Shown: positions 5,581 to 10,543 of the stretch, one piece after another
How the letters are laid out: each line of letters opens with the position of its first letter
How positions within the stretch are numbered: position 1 is the stretch's first letter
Source: Planctomycetota bacterium
Lineage (GTDB): Bacteria; Planctomycetota; Planctomycetia; Planctomycetales; Planctomycetaceae
Assembly: GCA_027622115.1 (NCBI GenBank)
Contig: JAQBZS010000154.1
Location: forward strand, 1-10,543
Reading direction: 5' to 3'
Length of the DNA stretch: 10,543 nt
The notes under the pieces: generated by a model
The model's database searches: none
Told to the model about the DNA's origin: nothing
What the model saw: the letters and a program-made list of their open reading frames with translations, nothing else
Made by a program: the position numbers and the translations under genes

Positions 5581-6888
5581 ATGAGCGACAACCACCGTCC
5601 CCAAACAGTCATCACGGGAATTGGTATCTTGAGCCCCATCGGCATTGGGATTGCCGAAGTTTGGGACAGTTTATCGAACGGCAAATCGGGAATTGCCCGA
5701 GTCGAGCATCTGGCTCACATACCCACTCCCGATTGTGCCGCCGGGGAAGTTCGCGGTTTCACGGCCGAGGCGGCTCGCAAGCTGTATTTGCAAGCGCAGC
5801 GCAAAAGCATCAAGGTGATGTGCCGAGAAATCCAACTCGGCGTGGCTTCCGCAAACCTGGCGCTTGAACACTCGGGTTTGGACATGGATGCCATCGACCA
5901 TCAGCGCTTGGGCGTGGACTTCGGGGCAAATCTGATGTTCAGCCCCCCCGAAGTTTTGCGGGACGCGTCTTGGGAATGCGTCAATGACGGCGACACGGAT
6001 CGTCATTTTCAATTCGACCGTTGGGGGCTTGACGGTCTCCCGAAAATGGAACCGTTGTGGCTGCTGAGGTATCTGCCCAACATGCCGGCCTGCCACATTG
6101 GAATCTCGGCTGACGCCCGTGGTCCGAATAATTCGATCACGCTGGATGAAGCGTCCGGCAATTTGGTACTCGGCGAGACGATTCGCATCATTCGCCGGGG
6201 TGGCGCGGACATCATGATTAGCGGTACGACGGGAACGCGATTGCACCCCGTCAAATCGATGCACGCCAAGATGTGGGACGAACTTGCCACGACGCCCGAA
6301 GATCCCACGAAACGCTGTCGACCGTTCGACGCCGATCGCCAAGGCGAAGTGGTCGCCGAGGGTGCGAGTTCGCTGATCGTGGAATCGGAATCGCACGCCA
6401 AGGCTCGCAATGCCAAGGTGATCGCTCGCGTATTGGGAACGGGATCGTCGTGCGTGATTGGTCGCGACCTGAAAGCCAACAATCGGCAGGCACTCGTTCG
6501 CGCGATGAACGCGGCGTTTCGAGACGGCGGTATCGAGCCGGGCGACATCGGCCACGTCAATGCACACGGACAAGGGTCACGGCAATCCGACGTGGATGAA
6601 GCGGCTGCCATTCGTGAAGTCTTCAAGGACATCGACATCCCCGTCACGGCTTTCAAGAGCTACACCGGAAGCCCCGGATCGGGCTGCGGCACGATCGAAA
6701 TCGTCTGTTCGATCGTCGGTCTCCAACACGGAGTCATTCCGAAGACGCTCAATTACGAACGTCCCGATCCAGACTGCCCGGTCAACGTGGTGCATGGCGA
6801 CCATCTGCCCACGGACAACAAGATGTTTCTGAGCATCAACGTCACCAGGATGGGGCAAGCCAGCGCGGCGGTGATTGTGGTCGAGTAG
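5581..6888 (+). CDS. FabF-type beta-ketoacyl synthase homologue with a degenerate active site
   Basis: The 435-residue thiolase-fold protein follows the KAS II layout throughout: VITGIGILSPIGIG (9-22), GVDFGAN (111-117), LPNMPACHIGIS (165-176), RGPNNSIT (180-187), RRGGADIMISG (205-215), CRPFDADRQGEVVAEGA (246-262), HVNAHGQGS (325-333) and FKSYTGSPGSGCG (358-370). The catalytic positions are altered. Where FabF has T-A-C-S-T-G, this protein has L-D-E-A-S-G, putting Glu190 at the nucleophilic Cys. His329 and Lys359 remain, but Ser364 replaces the second His of the K-S-x-T-G-H motif. The C-terminal GFGG loop is also absent (NVTRMGQAS instead). It cannot condense by the normal Cys mechanism. By analogy to chain-length factors of type II polyketide synthases (Gln at the Cys position) it may be a decarboxylase, a partner subunit or a binding protein. 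No clear Shine-Dalgarno precedes the ATG; the start is placed by homology. Confidence 0.88.
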   Translation: MSDNHRPQTVITGIGILSPIGIGIAEVWDSLSNGKSGIARVEHLAHIPTPDCAAGEVRGFTAEAARKLYLQAQRKSIKVMCREIQLGVASANLALEHSGLDMDAIDHQRLGVDFGANLMFSPPEVLRDASWECVNDGDTDRHFQFDRWGLDGLPKMEPLWLLRYLPNMPACHIGISADARGPNNSITLDEASGNLVLGETIRIIRRGGADIMISGTTGTRLHPVKSMHAKMWDELATTPEDPTKRCRPFDADRQGEVVAEGASSLIVESESHAKARNAKVIARVLGTGSSCVIGRDLKANNRQALVRAMNAAFRDGGIEPGDIGHVNAHGQGSRQSDVDEAAAIREVFKDIDIPVTAFKSYTGSPGSGCGTIEIVCSIVGLQHGVIPKTLNYERPDPDCPVNVVHGDHLPTDNKMFLSINVTRMGQASAAVIVVE

Positions 6889-7293
6889 ATGTCGGGTGTT
6901 TGCGGCTGCTCAGTCGTGGCTCCCACCGGGACGGGGCACCTATTCCGAAATCGGTTGCGCGGAGCCGCACCGCTCGCGTCCTCAAAGCCGACAATCCTCA
7001 CGACCCATTCAACCGCCAGGACACATCGGCAACGCGTCGTCGGACTCGATGACCCAGTCCATACGCTGCCCGCGAAATCGCCTGTAACGCCTGGTTTTAC
7101 TGCTTCGCATGCGAATCGGCGGAATCTGCCGACCGATGACAAATCTGTCGGAGATTTCGCGGCGGCGTGGTCCACACTACAGGTAACCACATTTCGCGGT
7201 CGGCTTGTCTGAGCCCCTCGTGATCTCGTGCTGTCGTGTTGACCGCGAGGTCCGTGAGTTGTTTTTTGAATTCGTGAGTCGGGAGATCCCAGC
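6889..7293. other. 405-bp intergenic region
   Basis: No convincing gene. A plus-strand frame opens with an ATG touching the stop of the synthase gene (6889-7212) but has no ribosome-binding site, family or coding-like composition. A perfect 12-bp palindrome, TTCGCATGCGAA, lies at 7104-7115 and a 5-bp TCGGC/GCCGA hairpin at 7116-7132. A TTGACC at 7239-7244 could be a -35 for the LysM gene, but no good -10 follows. Confidence 0.4.
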
Positions 7294-8529
7294 ATGCATC
7301 GTGACCACAAAGTGGGATTGGCATTCGGCATCCTGCTGATCGGCACGGTTGCCGCCTTGTTCTTTCGGAATGAAACACAGCAAGACTACGTGATTCCGGA
7401 ACTGGAGAACGCCGCGGAACTCGATGAAGAGATTCGCACGTTGCCGCGTCACCCTGAAGTGGAACTCGATCCACGAATCCAAACCGTGACCGAGGGTGAT
7501 GCGGTTGCTCACGGTTTCAACGAAATGTTCCCGCCGCTCGATCAACAGGGTTTCGGCACGCCGCCACCCCAGCCGATTCCGCCACCTGGTGTTTCCGGTG
7601 AAGGCACGCCACCGCCGATTTCTTTCGAAGGAACCGTACAATCGATGGAACCGGTTTCGCTGGATCACGAGTCCACCGACAGTGGGCTCAAGTACGAAGT
7701 TCGCATGGGGGACACGCTGAGTGGACTGTCGATCCGATTCCTCGGAAACGCGTCACGGTTTCACGAGATTTACAATCTGAACCGAGACGTCATGTCGGGC
7801 CCGGATGCATTGAAACCCGGAATCATGCTGCGAATTCCCATGCGTAATTCGACATCGATTCCAGCGAATGTTGCGGAACGAATTCAGCCGAAAGTCCATC
7901 AACCGCTGCGTTCGACTCCGGTGTCCACGAATACAAATCAGCCGGTGCCGACCTCAACTTCGTCGCTCACGAATCGCCAGGCACTGGAAAGCGCGATTGC
8001 AACGGAACACCAGAAAAGCTCGCCGCAACCGTTCACTTCGAGCGATCCGCCCATTTCGCGGCCCAGTTCCGCCGACGCGCCGGCATCCGGCGCACGATTC
8101 GTGCCGTACGGGCGATCGCCGTTGGGATTCGGTGGACCGTTTGCCGAGTCGAACGACGATTTCAGAGCGCCGCCACCTCCCACGAAATTGAAATCGCAGC
8201 CCGCAACAGGGGACTTGCCGGTTCATCTGGATCCGATTGAGATCCCCGAATTCCTCGACGAATCGCCGCGACGCCGGTCTTCCACTACGCCATCCGGAGC
8301 CGCAGCATCCGGTGCCAGCACGCCACCGCTGACCGGGCGTGCCAATGGTTCGACGACCCGATTACCGGCCACAAGGCAGTACCAGATTCGCTCGGGCGAC
8401 AAGCTGGAACGATTGGCGATCAAGTACTACGGCACGAGAAACGCCGTGCAAAAAATCATCGATGCCAATCCCCATCAGTTGCGTGATCCGCACCGGTTGC
8501 AGGTTGGGACCACGATCATTTTGCCGTAG
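7294..8529 (+). CDS. membrane-anchored protein with two LysM domains
   Basis: The 411-residue product starts with a short basic segment (MHRDHK) and one hydrophobic helix (VGLAFGILLIGTVAALFF, 7-24), so it is probably anchored in the inner membrane with the rest outside. LysM domains, which bind the glycan of peptidoglycan, occupy about 133-182 (YEVRMGDTLSGLSIRFLG...LKPGIMLRIP) and the very C-terminus, 362-411 (YQIRSGDKLERLAIKYYG...LQVGTTIILP). Between and before them lie long Pro/Ser/Thr-rich linkers (about 88-110 and 190-360) of low complexity. There is no catalytic domain, so it is likely structural or a wall-binding adaptor. GGGAG lies 8 nt before the ATG. The gene stands alone, with 405 bp upstream and 220 bp downstream free of clear genes. 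Confidence 0.85.
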   Translation: MHRDHKVGLAFGILLIGTVAALFFRNETQQDYVIPELENAAELDEEIRTLPRHPEVELDPRIQTVTEGDAVAHGFNEMFPPLDQQGFGTPPPQPIPPPGVSGEGTPPPISFEGTVQSMEPVSLDHESTDSGLKYEVRMGDTLSGLSIRFLGNASRFHEIYNLNRDVMSGPDALKPGIMLRIPMRNSTSIPANVAERIQPKVHQPLRSTPVSTNTNQPVPTSTSSLTNRQALESAIATEHQKSSPQPFTSSDPPISRPSSADAPASGARFVPYGRSPLGFGGPFAESNDDFRAPPPPTKLKSQPATGDLPVHLDPIEIPEFLDESPRRRSSTTPSGAAASGASTPPLTGRANGSTTRLPATRQYQIRSGDKLERLAIKYYGTRNAVQKIIDANPHQLRDPHRLQVGTTIILP

Positions 8530-8749
8530 CGATTCCTGGAATCCTTCGACTCCGGTTCCCAGATCGCCTTGCACATCATTAAGATGCCCGATCGTAAGTA
8601 GAGGGCAGTTCAAGAATTGGGAGCGTGAGGGGTCATGCGGAACCACCATCCCAAGCACGGCTCGACCAGAGCCCACCCCTCTCAAGAAACATCGTCGAGG
8701 CGAAGTGCCTCAGAGAGAGTCTTTTGATGCATATGTCAACGGGGGCTAA

Positions 8750-10258
8750 ATGGAGTTAGCTCGAAGCAACAGTGGCGACAAGAATCGTACTCGCAGACGA
8801 CGTCCACGCGGACGCACCCCAGACACGACGACTCGTGCCGAGACCCAATCCGACGCCGACGTAGAAGCCGGCGCTCGTGGCTCGAACGGTTCCGCCAAGT
8901 CGGAACAAGGAGTGGCGACACGCACCCGCGATGAATCGCGCACGGATTCCAAGGATCGGCCCAAACGTCGACGAAGTGCGTCGGGCAAACCGAGTCGCGG
9001 CAAGTCGTCGGCAACGGTCGAAACGCCGGTCGTGGCGGAATCCGGATTCACCAAGCTCGGCTTGAACGCGACGTCGCTCAAGACCTTGGCCGATATCGGT
9101 TACGAACAGCCGACGCCCATCCAAGTGTCCTTCATTCCCATTGCCGTCAAAGGCGTGGATTGCACGGGACAAGCTCGGACCGGTACGGGAAAAACGGCGG
9201 CTTTCATCTTGCCGTCGCTGGAACGGATCGACTTCGCGAGTCCGCATCCACAAACGATCGTGCTGACTCCGACTCGCGAATTAAGCGAGCAGGTGGCCAA
9301 CGAAGCGCGACGACTTTCGCCCGGTCACAACTGTCGCACGGCGGTGTTGGTCGGCGGGCGTCCGATTCGACGGCAACTCGATGAATTGCAACGCGGCGTC
9401 CACATTGTGGTGGGCACGCCGGGCCGAGTCATCGATCTCATCAATCGCGGAGCCCTCGACCTGACGCGGCTGAAGGTTGTCATCCTGGATGAAGCCGACC
9501 GCATGTTGGACATTGGATTTCGGCCGGATATCGAGCGCATTCTGCGATCGTGTCCCACCGAACGACAAACGTTGTTGCTTTCGGCCACGATGCCGCCGCC
9601 GGTCGAGCGGTTGGCTCGCCGCTACATGAAAGACCCCCAACGAGTCGACTTATCCGAAGACACCGTCATGGTCGACACGATCGAGCAGTATTACATCACG
9701 GTGGAACGGGACCGAAAGCGGTCTCTGCTCGTGAAGCTGTTGGCGCTCGAACGTCCCGCGCAAGTCTTGGTATTCACGCGGACGAAACGCGGCGCGGAAG
9801 AGTTGCACAAACATTTCGCTGGAAGACTGCCGCATGTGGACGTGATCCACGGCGACTTGCATCAATCCAAGCGTGACCGCGTCATGCGGAGATTTCGCGC
9901 GGGTGAAGTGCGGATGATGATCGCCACGGATGTGGTGGGTCGAGGAATCGATGTCAGCGGCATTTCGCACATCGTCAACTACGACGTGCCGGAAGACTGC
10001 GACGACTACGTGCACCGCGTCGGCCGCACCGGTCGCATTTCGTCCAACAGCAAGGGCCGAGCATTCACGTTCGTGACTCAGGGACAGGGCGACGAGTTGA
10101 CTCGCATCGAGATGCGGATCAACGAGATGTTACCGGAATACCACGTGGACGGTTTCGAGGCCTACAAGCCGTCCGGTCCTCGCAAGACGGTCAACGATCC
10201 ACCGCCGGAATTGCCGCACCAAGTCGATGAAGAAGAGTTCTGCGTCTTCGTCGACTAG
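8750..10258 (+). CDS. DEAD-box ATP-dependent RNA helicase (RhlE-like)
   Basis: A 502-residue superfamily 2 helicase with every expected motif in order: Q motif (F100 and GYEQPTPIQ, 117-125), Walker A ARTGTGKT (142-149), PTREL (174-178), GTPGR (222-226), DEAD (247-250), SAT (278-280), VFTRTK (341-346), ATDVVGRGID (392-401) and HRVGRTGR (422-429). It should unwind short RNA duplexes with ATP, in ribosome assembly or RNA turnover. Residues 1-98 form a Lys/Arg/Ser-rich, probably disordered extension (RTRRRRPRGR near the start), and the C-terminal tail after the core is short and ends acidic (VDEEEFCVFVD). The motifs match RhlE/CsdA-type enzymes, but I cannot fix the subfamily. The ATG at 8750 has a G-run only 4 nt upstream, so the ribosome-binding site is imperfect; no other Met occurs before the core. 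Confidence 0.93.
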   Translation: MELARSNSGDKNRTRRRRPRGRTPDTTTRAETQSDADVEAGARGSNGSAKSEQGVATRTRDESRTDSKDRPKRRRSASGKPSRGKSSATVETPVVAESGFTKLGLNATSLKTLADIGYEQPTPIQVSFIPIAVKGVDCTGQARTGTGKTAAFILPSLERIDFASPHPQTIVLTPTRELSEQVANEARRLSPGHNCRTAVLVGGRPIRRQLDELQRGVHIVVGTPGRVIDLINRGALDLTRLKVVILDEADRMLDIGFRPDIERILRSCPTERQTLLLSATMPPPVERLARRYMKDPQRVDLSEDTVMVDTIEQYYITVERDRKRSLLVKLLALERPAQVLVFTRTKRGAEELHKHFAGRLPHVDVIHGDLHQSKRDRVMRRFRAGEVRMMIATDVVGRGIDVSGISHIVNYDVPEDCDDYVHRVGRTGRISSNSKGRAFTFVTQGQGDELTRIEMRINEMLPEYHVDGFEAYKPSGPRKTVNDPPPELPHQVDEEEFCVFVD

Positions 10259-10275
10259 CCTTCACAGCGGCTGAT

Positions 10276-10414
10276 GCAACCACGAAAAACACGAAAGACA
10301 CGAAAAAAAGACAGGAACGCAGCAGGAGCGGCGTCGTCTAGCGGCGTGTCCCTGAATAATTCGACATCCCTGTTGCCTTCTTCCTTTCGTGTATTTCGTG
10401 ACTTTCGTGGTTGC
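10276..10414. repeat. inverted repeat built from CACGAAA units
   Basis: The 35-bp arm at 10276-10310 (GCAACCACGAAA, then more CACGAAA units) is the reverse complement of 10380-10414 at 30 of 35 positions. The 69-bp interior begins with ACAGG and ends near CCTGT, extending the stem. Each arm holds three CACGAAA units at 8-9 bp spacing. It fills the gap between the helicase stop and the next start and could also act as a transcript end. Arrays of this unit recur between genes in several phyla (recalled, not checked here). Confidence 0.7.
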
Positions 10415-10436
10415 CTGTATTCATTCGGAGTCCGTT

Positions 10437-10543
10437 ATGCGTGCTTCTTTATCGTGGCTCTTGGTTTTCGTGTGTCTGGTCGTCCCCTGCGCGGCTCAGG
10501 ACATGCCGTTGACGCAGGTCTTGCTGCCCGGCGAAGGCTGGCA
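10437..10543 (+). CDS. secreted protein, 3' partial (possibly SMP-30/gluconolactonase-like)
   Basis: An ATG with GGAG 6 nt upstream opens a frame that runs off the window. The first 20 residues form a Sec signal peptide (MRASLSWLLVFVCLVVPCAA) with likely cleavage after Ala20. The mature start, QDMPLTQVLLPGEGW, resembles the beginning of planctomycete SMP-30/gluconolactonase-type beta-propellers, where a similar LPGEGW phrase precedes the first blade. That is a recollection from only 15 residues, so the family call is tentative while the signal peptide and start are solid. Confidence 0.6.
   Translation, partial: MRASLSWLLVFVCLVVPCAAQDMPLTQVLLPGEGW

Noticed and set aside
6889..7212. 107-codon plus-strand frame starting at the stop of the synthase gene
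   Set aside because: No Shine-Dalgarno, no family resemblance, and residue and codon composition unlike the neighbouring genes. Treated as chance.
8627..8681. GAGGGGT / ACCCCTC inverted repeat between the LysM and helicase genes
   Set aside because: The 7-bp arms are 41 nt apart with no T-tract, so neither terminator nor repeat element is supported.
8339..8749. Plus-strand frame ending in TAA right before the helicase ATG
   Set aside because: Most of it overlaps the LysM gene in another frame. The non-overlapping end has no ribosome-binding site, recognisable domain or coding-like composition.

Overview
This 10.5 kb window reads as ordinary chromosome of a planctomycete (phylum Planctomycetota). 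That assignment is an inference. It rests on moderate-to-high GC, on a PilO-like/Ig-like fusion protein, DUF3467 proteins with Q- and P-rich tails, an envelope LysM protein with an N-terminal anchor, a ketoacyl-synthase paralogue without its active-site cysteine, and roomy intergenic spaces full of palindromic elements. I see no phage, transposase, rRNA, tRNA or CRISPR array.

Layout. (1) Positions 1-1631, plus strand: 3' part of a gene for a PilO-like periplasmic protein carrying two Ig/cadherin-like domains and a GspC/PilP-like C-terminal domain. (2) Positions 4618 down to 1851, minus strand: a co-oriented block of a single-domain DUF3467 gene, a weak hairpin terminator, a tandem double-DUF3467 gene, a possible 35-codon ORF, rpmF (ribosomal protein L32, only 59 codons) and plsX (phosphate acyltransferase). 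The 228 bp between rpmF and plsX is strongly structured when transcribed. plsX converges on gene 1 across about 220 bp with no clear terminator. (3) Positions 4619-5580: 962 bp with no convincing gene. It holds a candidate promoter/operator for the DUF3467 gene, about 340 bp of unexplained DNA, then three palindromic elements in a row: a 57-bp cloverleaf, a 219-bp long inverted repeat and a 20-bp hairpin. (4) Positions 5581-6888, plus: FabF-type ketoacyl synthase with Glu instead of the catalytic Cys and Ser instead of the second catalytic His. (5) Positions 7294-8529, plus: membrane-anchored protein with two LysM domains, after a 405-bp gap. (6) Positions 8750-10258, plus: DEAD-box RNA helicase with a basic N-terminal extension, about 220 bp after the LysM gene. 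(7) Positions 10276-10414: inverted repeat built from CACGAAA units. (8) Position 10437 to the edge: start of a secreted protein, possibly of the SMP-30/gluconolactonase type.

How the genes fit together. rpmF-plsX is the widely conserved pairing of a ribosomal protein with the first step of phospholipid acyl transfer. The degenerate ketoacyl synthase is probably also lipid- or polyketide-related but cannot be a normal condensing enzyme. The PilO/GspC-like protein and the LysM protein both belong to the cell envelope. The DUF3467 proteins have no known function. The most useful leads are the degenerate synthase, the fused secretion-type protein, the DUF3467 pair, the structured rpmF-plsX spacer, and the coding-like stretch in frame behind the tandem DUF3467 gene.
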